The notes: generated by a model not told the origin, from the letters alone. A DNA stretch of 64,000 nucleotides from Maniola hyperantus (GCF_902806685.2 NC_048547.1:1054001-1118000); one strand, 5' to 3'; positions 1 to 10,830 are shown, counted from the stretch's first letter. Numbers and translations: made by a program.

Positions 1-124
1 TCACCACATCACTATTGAAGAGCCGTAAAAAACACGTATAAAGCACTCGAAACGTCATTTTTGTCTGCGGGATAAAAAATAGACTATAGTTCACTCTGGT
101 ATAGATGAGTGAAGGAGCCCTGCT

Positions 125-435
125 TTAAGGCCCAAGACCCGTGCATGCGTGCGAAATTCAAATTTAATTTGGTTTTTAACAATTTGTAAAATAAAATGAG
201 ACAAAGTAGACTTATGGCATGAGTTTGACGTGAGTTACTCATAAATTAGTCATTATTTTGACTAATTTCTTAAACTGGACACTTTATGCAAATATTTTTA
301 TATAAACTTGTGAAGATGATACTGCTAGGGGCGCAAATTGAATGCCATAAGTCTACTTTGTCGCATTAGTTTACAAATTGCGAAAAACCAAATTAAATTT
401 GAATTTCGCGGGCCGACCCGTGTCTTGGACCTTAA
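125..435. mobile_element. Foldback MITE with TTAA target duplication (piggyBac-like)
   Basis: The first and last roughly 95 bases are imperfect reverse complements. The left arm begins GGCCCAAGACCC and the right arm ends GTCTTGGACC. The element is bounded on both sides by TTAA (125-128 and 432-435). TTAA target duplication is the hallmark of piggyBac-type transposition. No transposase is encoded, so this would be a non-autonomous copy. The superfamily is inferred from the TTAA alone. Confidence 0.72.
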
Positions 436-667
436 TGTTTTAGCTAACAATGGAATCTACAGCTGCTCGTTGCATATGAGGACTATGTATCTAGATTTCC
501 GAATCAGTGGCACGCACAAAGAATACAGATCTGCCGCGCGCCGTAAATTTCGCCATTCCTTTTTGAGCGCAGCGAGTGTTTAGACTTTAGAAGTGTTTCG
601 GCGTTCCACTCATTGGAATTGGAAATGATTACATTTTGGCCTGTCTCCGAACTGATTACGTCACGAA

Positions 668-890
668 GAGCCGTGTTAGCTTAGTGGTTAAGACGTCCGC
701 CTCTTACTCGGGAGGACGGAGGTTCGATTCTGAGCACGCACCTCTGACTTTACGGAGTTATGTGCCTTTTAAGCAATTAAATGTCACTTGCTGTGCTTTC
801 ATGGTGAAGGAAAACATCGTGAGGAAACCTGCTTTACTGAGAGTTACCCATAATGTTCTCAAAGGTGTGTAAAGTCAGGCAATCCTCTCC
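668..890 (+). mobile_element. tRNA-headed SINE (Metulj/HaSE-like), 3' truncated
   Basis: The head looks like a tRNA: a box-A-like TTAGCTTAGTGGTTAAGACG and a box-B-like GGTTCGATTC. It is followed by the family body (GAAGGAAAACATCGTGAGG, then ATAATGTTCTCAAAGGTGTG). The (GATGAT)n tail is missing. It is one of about 18 copies in the window. The family name is recalled, not searched. Confidence 0.7.
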
Positions 891-1023
891 TCACTTGAAT
901 TAGGTATGGTCAAAGGTTAAAGTAAAAAAACTCTATAGTAGTTCGGAAAGAAAATTATACTGAGAAGAGTTAGCAAGAAACTCAACAGTTGCTCTTTTTA
1001 AAATATAAAAGTAAGAATTATCT

Positions 1024-1235
1024 TCTAAATATATGAAAGGAAAAGGTGACTGACTGATCTATCAACGTACAGCTCAAACTACTGGACGGATCGGGCTGAA
1101 ATTTGGCATGCAGATAGCTATTATGACGTAAGCATCCGTTAAGAAAGGATTTTTGAAAATTCAACCCCTAAGGGGGTGAAATAGAGATTTGAAATTTGTG
1201 TTATCAACGCGGAGGAAGTCGCAGGATTAAGCTAG
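1024..1235 (+). mobile_element. Helitron-like short element, family A
   Basis: Starts TCTAAATATATGAAAGGAAA, carries a GACTGACTGA stretch and the AAATTTGGCATGCAGATAGC core, and ends in a hairpin about 10 bases before CTAG. TC...CTAG ends with a subterminal hairpin and no target duplication are Helitron features. No Rep/helicase is encoded. Confidence 0.68.
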
Positions 1236-1435
1236 TTATATCTAAAATGATAGGTACTTACTCTACAAATTAACTTATTCAACGGAACCCTCATGATTTA
1301 TTCGCCGTTTAGAGCCTAACCCAGTTTTTTATTTCGCCATTGTGTGTTGATTTATGCGCCGGCACGTACCTACGTCCTACATGTCGGAGGGCGGGCGGTG
1401 GCGGGAGGTCTGTCTGTGAGGAAAAACATGACGTC

Positions 1436-1936
1436 TGCCATATTATTATTATTATTATTATTATTTATTTATTATTATTTAATTAGAACGGCCATAAAGC
1501 CAATTACACTAATTATACTACGAGTACAAACTAACATAAACATACTTACAAAAATTGTTAAAATTATAAATTTTAAAAAGCAAAATTATAAATTTTCACA
1601 AAAGTGCAAGATCTGACCCATGAGGTCAGCCCATTTGTCAGCAAATATGTCACAGCGAGGGGACTCCTTCAGCAGCGCGTTGAGCGCAGCCAAAGTGCGC
1701 GGTATGGGTGACCACTGACTGGAGCGCGCTACCGTGCGACTAAACGGACTTACGAAAAATTTGGAGCGGTGGCGGAGATAGCTGTAATTAGAGGGTGCAT
1801 AAACGCAGCAGAGCTTGTTGTGTAGTTCAGAGCAGTCGATCACACCCCTAAGAATCTTGCAAATTGTACCAATTTGGTCGCAGTCTCTTCGGGTTTTGAG
1901 CGAGTGGAAACCCAAGTGCCCTTGAAGAAATTTTGT
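1436..1936 (-). pseudogene. LINE 3' end: C-terminal ORF fragment and 3'UTR, copy 1
   Basis: Read on the minus strand, an open frame of about 100 codons (to a stop near 1615) is followed by an AT-rich 3'UTR and an (AAT)n tail at 1438-1465. The peptide includes CVYAPSNYSYLRHRSKFF and ends near LMGQILHFCENL. This resembles the extreme C-terminus of a non-LTR reverse-transcriptase protein, but the clade is not certain. A second copy at 54957-55428 matches closely and both lose similarity at the same upstream point. The fragment is 5' truncated and cannot encode a working protein. Confidence 0.6.
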
Positions 1937-2007
1937 GGGATACATAAATGGGTAATACCCTTGCATGCAATATTATGTCGGTTAATTTATAATATAGTGA
2001 ACTATCA

Positions 2008-2095
2008 TCATCATCATGATCAACCCATCGCCGGGATGGGTCCCCAACGAGTCACACTCTCCCACAGCCTCCCACCAGACCAAAGCAAGACCAAT
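2008..2095 (-). mobile_element. Chimeric SINE fragment
   Basis: The 3' tail of the GATGAT SINE (CATCATCATCATGATCAACCCATCGCC) runs directly into a motif of another SINE (CAGCCTCCCACCAGACC). It looks like an old recombinant or nested remnant. Confidence 0.4.
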
Positions 2096-2385
2096 TAGCA
2101 ATATAAACGCAAACCCGTCAACATTATAAAACAAGTTGAGAGAAATCGTGATAAAAACCATGTAAAATCCAGTCATAATTAATCAGTTTTATTTAAACAA
2201 ATAATTCACCTTGCTAAGCTAGAACAAAGTGATAAAAAACCTAATTATAATTTAAACTTAATTCAAATTGACTATAACCATAGAATATATTATTATAATA
2301 ACTACCTAATTTCAATGAGCGTCACGCCTAGGAGTAGACATAGTCTGTCTGACTATAAAAACTTCTGGTTTTCGTGGGAGCAAAA

Positions 2386-2723
2386 GGACAATGACAGAAT
2401 TTCTATAGAACCGTAACCCATTTTATTATATAAAAGTCGTTTACACGTATGCTTTATGCAGCATTTTGTTGCTGTTTCATCATTGATAACTGAACATAGG
2501 ATTTAACATTTCTAGAACTTGCGGTTTTTCATTTAATCTAAGTTTAAGTCACAATGATTCTAGGTTATATGCAATTTACCTATAATATTGTGAAACTAAT
2601 AAAAACATCCGCAAGTTTAAAATCACAATTTTTAATTTTTAACTGGTTATTTAATACTAGGATAATTAATTATCATTAATTTATATTGTGTGTAAATTGG
2701 TGGGTCAGGATCTGTCATTCTCC
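2386..2723. mobile_element. 338-bp MITE, copy 1 (uninterrupted)
   Basis: Bounded by GGACAATGACAGA and its near reverse complement TCTGTCATTCTCC (12 of 13 pair). A closely similar copy lies at 28105-28653. That copy is interrupted by a Helitron at the position matching 2654/2655 here, so this copy holds the empty site. No coding capacity was seen. Confidence 0.65.
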
Positions 2724-3639
2724 ATTACAATGAAAATCACACTCTGACATAAAAATTCAGCGCTCCTACGCAACCCATAAGTAGATAAATTAAGTTCAGT
2801 ATTGGCTTAGTATAAGAATTTACATTTTACCAACATTGATAGAATTCGAGTGTTGAAACACAATGACGTGAGAGTAAAATTGACTTTGATGTTATTATGT
2901 CGAAAGTTCAATTCCGGAAATTCAAGATTAACAATGACAGGTTTATGATGTGAACATACTTGCTACTAATAAATGACGTATAATTTAAGTATTTATTTAT
3001 GAAGCAGCCTTTATATTTAAGTCAAAGTCAAAGTCAAATGATTTACATATTAAGAATAGGTAACATGTTACTCTTACTGATAGTCAAAATTGTTAATTTG
3101 CAAGATGATATTATGGTGTTAATTACTGACGTAAACTTAAAACTAAAGCTACGAGGGTTTAAATATTGACCTAGTATAAGAGTCACAAGTTGGCATAAGT
3201 AAAACGAAGATAGTTGAAATAGTTGAATTTTTTTACCTAACTGTTTTTTTTAATTTTATTGACCCAATGGTCTGTTCCTTTGGTAAGATGGGATTTTGCG
3301 CAAAGCAGCTCCCCTTGATAGGAAGGTGCGCCATGTTCTTTGACGTAACTCATTTGGGCAATCACCATCCATAATCATAATCATAATTCCGTCTAACTCG
3401 CTAATTATACGTTTAAAAAATTAATTACTTCAGAAAGCGTGTTAAAGCTGACTATTACGACATGCCCTTGCCGTATATACCTATACAGATTATTGCTAAG
3501 GTAGTCTAGCTGTCTTAGAGAGGGTTCCGTGGAATTTTGCCACAGTTCACGACAGTTGTGAAACTTGTTACCTCAGAGAATTCAACCTCAAGAGTGCGCA
3601 TATTTTTTATTTACAAGGTTTTGCATGAAAACACAATCG
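2724..3639. other. AT-rich unassigned stretch
   Basis: No coding signal or complete element seen. 3019-3045 holds a short (GTCAAA)n run like the reversed tail of the CR1-like LINE found at 32306-32985, possibly a heavily decayed copy. Confidence 0.4.
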
Positions 3640-3825
3640 TAAAATGTTGGCGGGTGACAGATTAGAATGCTTTGTTGTGATTGGTGGACTCAAAAGTCAC
3701 GTAATCAAGATAAGGTGCGGAATGAGGGTAGCGAACGGGCGTGGCCCTACTTTTATGCTAAGCAACTGCCTAGGCTTGGCGATCTTGTCCGGCTATTCGG
3801 TGTCTATAGGTGATGGTCTGTGTAT

Positions 3826-4022
3826 TTGACAGATGTTGATTCGGTGGCCCTACCGCGGTTGTTTGACAGCTACAATGTCACGATCGCAATCGTCTCTGAT
3901 TGGTTAATGATCGCTCACTATTGGCCACAATGCATTGTTGCAACAAGAATCGCACAAATTCAGCCAATCAGAACAATTGAGATGGTAATAATGATTGATG
4001 CAGGTTTTAGACAATCGCCCTA
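3826..4022 (+). mobile_element. Dispersed MITE family K, copy 1
   Basis: About 190 bp with the core TCACTATTGGCCACAATGCA and GAATCGCACAAATTCAGCC, shared with 7195-7375 (minus) and 12755-12945 (plus). In the best copies the ends are short inverted repeats beginning TCGATT. Confidence 0.6.
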
Positions 4023-4090
4023 CAGGATCAAACCGAGAGCTCACTCCATAGTTCACTCTGCTTTTCCGTTTAGTAAATAAGCTCTTTTTC

Positions 4091-4260
4091 AATAACTAGC
4101 TTTTAGCCCGGGATCTCGTCCACGATACATGTTATGTAATTAACCTATAGCATAAATTACTTCTTGATAAAGTAGCTATGTAATGGTGAAATTATCATTA
4201 AAATCGGTTCAGTAGTTTCGGACCCATTAGGAAGTAAATATCAGTAAAACCCATTTTATC
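4091..4260 (-). mobile_element. Helitron-like fragment, family C
   Basis: Begins ACTAGCTTTTAGCCCG (a reversed CTAG end) and carries AAAATCGGTTCAGTAGTTTC, a motif shared with 24300-24391 and 59580-59700. The other end was not found. Confidence 0.4.
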
Positions 4261-4570
4261 CCTGACTTAAATATCTAAGGTGAACGTCTCGGATAAAATG
4301 GCTTGTTTTATGCCCTTTTTGTACAATCTACTATTTTAATATTTTACCAAGAACCCTAAAATATGTAAAACAGACAGACGAGCAATTATCTATATAATAA
4401 CAACATTAACTATGTAATTATCTAGCGCCTACATATCACACAATGCCGGTATAGCTGTCAAGATGGTGAGATAGGAGGGGTAAAAGTAGCTCGCTTCGCT
4501 TTGACTAATTATGATACCCAATTATAATTAAGCAGTTGATGAAATTAAAATTGTATAGCAATAATATTTT

Positions 4571-4797
4571 TAGCTTATTCCCGTGACTTTGTCTGCCTGG
4601 ACTACAAAAATTCGAACCCCCCTATTTTACTCTCTTAGGGACGAATTTTCAAAAATCCTTTCTTAGCGGATGCCTACGTCATAATAGCTATCTGCATGCC
4701 TTTCAGCCCTTTCCGTCCAGTAGTTAGAACTGTGTGTTGATAGATCAGTCAGTCAGCCAGTCAGTCAGTCAGTCACCTTTTTCTTTTATATATAAAG
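4571..4797 (-). mobile_element. Helitron-like short element, family A
   Basis: Reverse copy of the family: GCTTATTCCCGTGACTTTGTC at the hairpin end and (CAGT)n then CTTTTATATATAAAGA at the other. The CTAG terminus has decayed to TTAG. Confidence 0.6.
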
Positions 4798-4820
4798 AAA
4801 GAAGATATTTTTATGAGAAA

Positions 4821-4893
4821 CTAGCTTATTCCCGTGACTTTGTCTGCGTAGACTACACAAATTCCAACCCCCTATTTTTACCTGCTATTTTTA
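4821..4893 (-). mobile_element. Helitron family A, 3' end only
   Basis: CTAGCTTATTCCCGTGACTT plus about 55 more bases of the family, then similarity stops. It sits 24 bases beyond the neighbouring copy in the same orientation. Confidence 0.5.
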
Positions 4894-5365
4894 TCCCACA
4901 TAACCCGATTGGGTATCTTAAGAAGATTTCCCCCTCGAAAAAAAAAAGGTTTCCTCATGATGTTTTCCTTCATTCGTAGAAAATCTCTACTGAATCCAAA
5001 AGTCGATTTGCGTGTGAATAAAAATCGTTTGCAATATCGAGATAACTATATCTTTCGCATGCGCATTAATCACCGTGCATTGTAATTATCCACTATAAAA
5101 ATAATGTATTGTCTATAATTAAGTTGTAAATTGTTTTATGCGGTGTAATCAAGACGTCGTGATGGTATCGATGTTTCATAAAAAGATAAAAAATGGTTGC
5201 GCCGGCGCATGCGTTGGTTGCGATTTACAAAATAAAAGGAAAATAATTTGCGTATGGCAAAAGGTATTATAGTAAGACCAGAATCTCATGGCAAATAGGC
5301 ATGGGCAAATTTTCAGCATAATCACGAAATTAATGTATTTGAAAAAACAAATATTCTAAAAATAG

Positions 5366-5712
5366 GAAGGAAAAGGTGACTGACTGACTGACTGACTGAC
5401 TGATCTATCAACGTACTGAAAGAAAGAAAGAAAGAAAGAAAACTTTTATTTGATCACAATACTACAATAAACCTTAAAAGCTAATTAAGTCAATCTGCAT
5501 AACTAAACTGATAAGTAAAAAATAATAATAATAAAAATATACTATATATAATATACTGCTCAAACTACTGGATGGATCGGGCTGAAATATGGCATGTAGC
5601 TATTATGACGTAGACATCCGCTAAGAAAGTATTTTAAAAAGTTCAACCCCTCAAATAGGGATTTGAAATTTGTGTAAGTACCTATTCCAGCTGGACGAAG
5701 TCGCTAGTAATA
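5366..5712 (+). mobile_element. Helitron family A interrupted by a (GAAA)n-tailed insert
   Basis: The family sequence runs to CTATCAACGTACT at 5416, stops, and resumes at CTGCTCAAACTACTGG near 5559. The roughly 140-bp insert (5417-5557) starts with (GAAA)5-6 and is AT-rich, like the reversed 3' end of a small retroposon. A short TACT is repeated at the junctions. Confidence 0.6.
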
Positions 5713-6417
5713 TTATAAACTAGGACAGGCCGGTGTTCCGGTAGTAGTAATAGGTAATTAAAACAGTTGTATGGAGTATCGGCAATTGCTAGTAGCTGGG
5801 TGTAATAAATCATAATACCTACCTATCTCAATAATAATATTTTACGTAATAAATAATATTATGACCCCAATTTCACGAACCGTGTTTTGGTGTCAGTGGC
5901 AAGATAGTAATAAAATTTACGACTTAGCGATAACACTTATTAATAGTCGTTGGTTTATAAATATTAAATAATCAATAATGTTTTATGTAAACGGTTTCAA
6001 GCCATAATATTTTAAAACCTACTTACTAATAAAAACAAGAAAAAAATGTGAGAAGGATAGATTTATTCACTATATAGTGTACCAACCGAGCAAAAGATGG
6101 CAATAGAATAATGTTAGCCACCACGGGATCAAAAAGTCAAAATAAAAAGCGTTTTAAAAATAAACTCGAATATGAATCGAATGTGAATATGATCGAATAT
6201 GATCGATGATGGCTTTACGAGATCTCCGAGGCACCGGGCACGGAAAAGACCTAATTCGAGACTGGCAAAGTGCATTGTGCTGACATGGCACTGGAAAAAG
6301 CCATATATTAAGAGAAGAAGAAGACCTAATTCGGTCTCCCAAAGTCAGTCACTTACCGACCGGGCGCGATTACGTATCGCGCGACAGGCTTGCGACAGAC
6401 ATAAATCGCATGAAACC
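5713..6417. other. Unassigned AT-rich stretch
   Basis: No element ends or coding signal were recognised. A GAATATGATCGAATATGATCGATGATGG cluster near 6185-6213 is a short local repeat. Confidence 0.3.
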
Positions 6418-6482
6418 TCTACGCATTTAGGCTGTGGCGGGTTGAAGTCCCTACAAGAGACCAGCAGCTGACGTCTATCGAT
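6418..6482 (+). mobile_element. RTE 3' end fragment
   Basis: Carries TTGAAGTCCCTACAAGAGACC and GACGTCTATCG, the last bases of the RTE LINE family seen complete at 20215-20515. Very short and decayed. Confidence 0.45.
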
Positions 6483-6505
6483 AGATATTTTTAGTTTAGT
6501 TAAAA

Positions 6506-6732
6506 CTAGCTTATGCTCGCGACTTCGTCCGCGTGGACTACAAAATTTCAAACCCCTATTTAACCCCCTTAGGAGTTTAATTTTCAAAAATCCTTTCTTA
6601 GCGGATGCCTACGTCATAATAGCTATCTGCATGCCAAATTTCAGCCCGATCCGTCCAGTAGTTTGAGCTGTGCGTTGATAGATCAGTCAGTCAGTCAGTC
6701 AGTCAGTCACCTTCTCCTTTTATATATATAGA
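6506..6732 (-). mobile_element. Helitron family A, near-complete copy
   Basis: Starts CTAGCTTATGCTCGCGACTT and ends TATATATATAGA on this strand. On the minus strand it therefore runs TC...CTAG with the CGCG(GACGAAGT)CGCG hairpin near the 3' end. It contains six tandem CAGT units. Confidence 0.72.
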
Positions 6733-7194
6733 TGAAGTAGTAGGCTTCTATACATAATATGTAGGTAGTAAGTAGGTCTATGTAGGTAGGTGACATTAAT
6801 AAGCCCATAACCATTGAAAATCCATTTATAAATTTAAATGGTTGCGTAGGAGAACAACACGTTTAATAATTATTTATAATTTATCATAATTATTATAATA
6901 TTCTCGGTAATTGCCGACACTCGTGGAGAGAATTATGGCGATTGGCCATTTCGAGATTAATCGCAGGCAATAAAAAACACTGACAATAATATTTTATCGT
7001 CTTGTTTATTTATATCATGTTACGAACCAAATCCACATAGCGTACAAAGTACTCAGTGTCTAGGTAACAGAGTGATACTACATTACTAGAGTCACTGATG
7101 TTCGGCAACCTCGACCTGACTGGAATATAAGGTAAAGGTAGACCCATGGTAATTTGAGGGTTCCGTACCCGAAGGGTGCCAACGGCGCGCGGCG
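6733..7194. other. Unassigned stretch with a small antisense open frame
   Basis: On the minus strand a frame of about 60 codons (roughly 7195 to 7010) ends just before an AATAAAC-type signal. Its peptide matches no family I recognise. The frame starts inside a MITE, so it is probably fortuitous. Confidence 0.25.
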
Positions 7195-7375
7195 GATCGA
7201 TTATGTAAAACCTGCATCGATCGTTATTACAACTACATTCATTGTGATTGGGTGAATTTGTGCGATTCTTGTTGCAACAATGCATTGTAGCCAATAGTGA
7301 GCGAGCAACAATCAATCAGAGATGATTGCGATCGTGACATTGCAGCTGTCATTCTACCGCAATCGAGCAGCTGCG
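7195..7375 (-). mobile_element. MITE family K, copy 2, inside a SINE
   Basis: Reverse copy of the 3826-4022 sequence. It directly abuts the 3' half of a GATGAT SINE (7376 onward), suggesting insertion into that SINE. Confidence 0.6.
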
Positions 7376-7525
7376 TGAGAGTTGTCCGTAATGTTCTCAA
7401 AGGTGTGCGAAGTCTGCCAATCCGCACTTGGCTAGCGTGGTGGACTACGGCCACAGCTCTCATACTGAGAGGAGACCCGTGCTCTGTAGTGAGCCTTCTA
7501 TGGGTTGATGATGGACTGTATTAAA
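7376..7525 (+). mobile_element. GATGAT SINE, 3' half
   Basis: Carries TAATGTTCTCAAAGGTGTGC, CCAATCCGCACTTGGCTAGC, GAGGAGACCCGTGCTCTGTA and the TTGATGATGG tail. Confidence 0.65.
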
Positions 7526-7598
7526 TTTGTCCTTCGATCATACTTTGCCTGTAACACAATATGAATGCTGTCGTCCCATTTTTGTTCTGGCGTAATAA

Positions 7599-8150
7599 TT
7601 GAAGTGTTAAGAGACGGAACTGCTTGGAATTGTTTTTTAATGACAAAAGTATGACAGGTTGCTTATCCATACTTGCTCTTGTGACAACGTAAGGTCATTC
7701 AGGCATGCAGGTTTCCTCACCATGTTTTCCTTCACCGCCGTTTAGTAATAAAATGATGTGATTTTTGTATAGCGGTAATTTATGGGGCTAGAATTGAATA
7801 TTAAAAAGCATAAGTAAAAAAAACATGATTTTTATTTATTTTCCCATAGTTAATTATTTACCTCACGCTGCATAGTTGAAGTGTTAAGAGATGGAACTAC
7901 TTGGAATTGTTTTTTAATGACAGAAGTATGACAGGTTGCTTATCCATACTTGCTCTTGTGACAACGCAAGGTCACTCAGGCATGCAGGTTTCCTCACCAT
8001 ATTTTCCTTCACCATCGTTAAAGCAAGTGATATTTTAATAGGGTCTTGGACGAATGAATAAATTTAATATTAAAAAAAAAATATTAAATATCATGATTTT
8101 TATTTATTTTTAACATAATTTATTATTAACGCTGTGCGGAAAGCGAATAA
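7599..8150. repeat. 277-bp direct tandem duplication
   Basis: TTGAAGTGTTAAGAGA starts at 7599 and again at 7876. About 250 bases after each start are similar, including CAGGTTGCTTATCCATACTT and an antisense SINE piece (GGTTTCCTCACCATGTTTTC). The copies differ by substitutions and small indels, so the event is not very recent. Confidence 0.75.
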
Positions 8151-8267
8151 TGACGTCACAATGCGTAAACGACAAATATTTTTCAATTTTTTTAACATAA
8201 AAAATACCTACTGTCCAGCAGAAATTACTTAAAATATTTTTCATTTTTTTCAATTTTGAGAGCATTA

Positions 8268-8390
8268 TGGAGAACTCTCAGACATGCAGGTTTCCTCACG
8301 ATGTTTTCCTTCACCGTTAAAACGCGAGTGATATAATGTTATAATTTCTTGAAACGCATATAACTACGAAAAGTTAGAGGTGCGTGTTCG
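8268..8390 (-). mobile_element. GATGAT SINE fragment
   Basis: Antisense AGGTTTCCTCACGATGTTTTC through AAAGTTAGAGGTGCGTGTTC, the middle of the SINE. Head and tail are absent. Confidence 0.55.
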
Positions 8391-8654
8391 CCATTAAACG
8401 CCATCGCAAAATTTGTCAATTATGTCTGTTTACAAAAAGTTTGAAAATAGATATCAAAATTAACCTAAATGAATGTTCATACCGCTCATTGACACATCCG
8501 TCCGTCCGTCCGTGTCTCTATTAACCTTGACGGGCCAATTGAACTTTGGCAATGTCAATGAAGTGTCAAAAACAATACGTGCATTGATATACATTAGGTA
8601 TCTCATTCATCCAAGGGTATCACTCTATTGCTGCTGATAGAATAGGCCGTGGCA

Positions 8655-8735
8655 ATCATTTATACAGACCGTACGAAATTAGTTCTCACGCGCCATTTTA
8701 ACTTTATGTGTCAACTGTCATGTCAAAAGCACGGG
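8655..8735. repeat. Half of foldback family P
   Basis: CTCACGCGCCATTTTAACTT and GTCAACTGTCATGTCAAAAG match the right arm of the palindrome at 11394-11520 and a piece at 62515-62595. Confidence 0.5.
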
Positions 8736-8794
8736 TCACCCTTTAACACAATTAAATTAACTCCTTACTTTATCAAACGGGTCGTAAGAAGCTA

Positions 8795-8870
8795 GATTCA
8801 GGCGGCGCAGGACCGTGGCGTGTGGAAGTCCCTACAAGAGACCTATGTCCAGCAGTGGACGTCTATTGGT

Positions 8871-8908
<38 letters not shown>
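8795..8908 (+). mobile_element. 5'-truncated RTE 3' end with (GAT)n tail
   Basis: Begins CAGGCGGCGCAGGACCGTGG, continues GTGGAAGTCCCTACAAGAGA and ends in about 12 tandem ATG/GAT triplets (8872-8908). This is the C-terminal coding end plus the microsatellite tail of an RTE LINE. Confidence 0.7.
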
Positions 8909-8909
<1 letters not shown>

Positions 8910-9054
8910 CAAAAGATCACTTGACAAATATCACCACCTACAACAGTGCACGTCCTCATGTGAATAATGATGAAAAAAGAAAGAAAGAGGTCATGAACAA
9001 ATCCAAAGATACCTGTGTTGTGTTGTACCTATGTTGTACAGTAAAGGTAACAGC

Positions 9055-9135
9055 CCAGTAATTCAGTCCGCAACGTTGAAAGGCAGACGGTAGCCATTTA
9101 TCGCGCCATCGCGAGCCGCGGTGACGTTGCCTTCC
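9055..9135. repeat. Direct repeat pair, copy 1 (other copy 9674-9747)
   Basis: CCAGTAATTCAGTCCGCAAC through GCGAGCCGCGGTGACG recurs at 9674-9747 in the same orientation with few differences. A family A Helitron lies between them. The origin is unknown. Confidence 0.6.
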
Positions 9136-9283
9136 CGCAGAACATCGATGAATGATGATTTTGTGGACGTGGTACTTTATTACAAATTTTTCTGACAGAA
9201 ATTAAAAAAAGTTTTTACTAAGGCTTAGGCTTTTATCCGTAAAGTTTTTGTAAAAAAAATTAATGGAAAATAGGAAACATATA

Positions 9284-9513
9284 TGTATATATAAAAGGAA
9301 AAGGTCAGACTAACTGACTAACTGACTGGCTGACTCACTGATCTATCAACGCACAGCTCAAACTAATGGATGGGTCGGGCTGAAATTTGGCATGCAGATA
9401 GCTGTTATGACGTAGGCATCCGCTAAGAAAAGATTTTAGAAAATTCAACCCCTAAGGGGGTGAAATAGGGGTTTGAAATTTGTGAAGTCCATGCAAACGC
9501 AGTCGTGAGCTTA
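9284..9513 (+). mobile_element. Helitron family A, decayed 3' end
   Basis: TATATATAAAAGGAAAAGGTC start, then the GGGCTGAAATTTGGCATGCA core and AACCCCTAAGGGGGTGAAAT. The terminal CTAG has become GTAG. Confidence 0.6.
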
Positions 9514-9862
9514 AGGCAGTAGCTTAATAAATCTTTTTCTTATGTGGGTAGGTATACGCAAAAGAGAAAATTCAGGTGCAAAAACTGAAATTTCCGGTTT
9601 GGGTGCAGGTGGTTTGAGTTGTGCATGTGTCAGTAAGTTAGTTTAACAAAAGGTTGCTTCTTATACCTACAGACCAGTAATTCAGTCCGCAACGTTGAAA
9701 GGCAGACAGTAGCCATTTATCGCACCATCGCGAGCTGCGGTGACGATTTTTTTCCAGGATAACAACTAAAAAGTAGCTCACACCCGTCTCCGATATGGAT
9801 AGGCCGTGAAAAGGTTATAGACCAGCAGACGGACACACTTTTGTATTTATAATGATAGTATA

Positions 9863-10073
9863 TCCTACTAATTCTAAATGTGAAAGTGCAGATGTTTGGA
9901 TGTTTGTTACTTAATCACGCAAAAACCAAACGGATTTGAGTGAAATTTGGAATAGAGAGAGATTATACCCTGGATTAACACATAGGCTACTTTTTATCCC
10001 GGAAAATCAAAGAGTTCCCAGGGGATTTTGAAAAACGTAAATTCACGCGGATAAAGTCGCGGGCATCAGCTAG
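9863..10073 (+). mobile_element. Helitron-like short element, family B (Lep1-like)
   Basis: Starts TCCTACTAATTCTAAATGTG, includes AGGCTACTTTTTATCCCGGA, and ends GTCGCGGGCATCAGCTAG. The 3' hairpin is the same as in family A. Confidence 0.68.
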
Positions 10074-10479
10074 TATGGATATAAAGATAAAATACCGCAT
10101 CCAAAGTGATCAGCGATTACTTCGTGGCTTTTGCGTGTCACATAAATCAAGATGCAGGCGATAACAAGCCAGCACTCATAAAGCCAGCGACGGGAACGGC
10201 TTTACGATTCATAATTGTACTTTATTCAATAACCGCCATGTTGCATACTAATGGAAGCTTCTTACAATCTTCCTTTCTATGTAGAACAGCGGGCTGATTC
10301 ACTAAAGCGCCTTATTCACCATCCATCCCGGCTGTACGTCAGCTCAAGGCCGTGGTGCTGGATGTAGCATACCGACCATCGTGCGCGCATCAAGCGTGAG
10401 AGAGAGAGATTGACGAGCACTCACGTCGAAACAACCTCTAAACAACCTATAAATGGTAAAATCTGCTGTACAGCAAGTC

Positions 10480-10733
10480 CCGCCACGGCCTCGGGGGCGT
10501 ACGGACTAACCAGTAGACCAACAACTCCACCCATCCCAACGTCATCCTAAGCCGAGGTCCGAGCCTCACAGGAGGCGCCCTTAGGAGGACGTTGCCCCCC
10601 GACCTCTCGAATTATTTTTTCGAGCCCTAGGGCTCACCCCCAAGCGGAGCTTCGCGCTCGCCAACCCCCCCGGTGACGCTGTAGCGGCCAGTAGGGCCTA
10701 CGCAGCATAGTCAATCCGAAACAACACAAAAAA
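10480..10733 (+). mobile_element. Retroposon with 13-bp target-site duplication, family unknown
   Basis: A GC-rich 254-bp segment is flanked by exact 13-base copies of TGTACAGCAAGTC (10467-10479, 10734-10746). It starts CCGCCACGGCCTCGGGGG and ends in an A-rich ACAACACAAAAAA. The long target duplication and A-rich end indicate LINE-driven insertion. I see no tRNA boxes and no coding frame. It could be a SINE or the truncated 3' end of an R1/Jockey-type LINE. Confidence 0.65.
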
Positions 10734-10830
10734 TGTACAGCAAGTCTATTCACGATCAAGCATGCACGACGCAGGACGACTCTGCTGTACGTCCGCGCTA
10801 TTCACTGTCTATCTGCACGACGCGGGCGGT

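Noticed and set aside
5417..5440. (GAAA)n as a stand-alone microsatellite
   Set aside because: It is the tail of an insert that splits a Helitron copy, as shown by the family sequence resuming after it.
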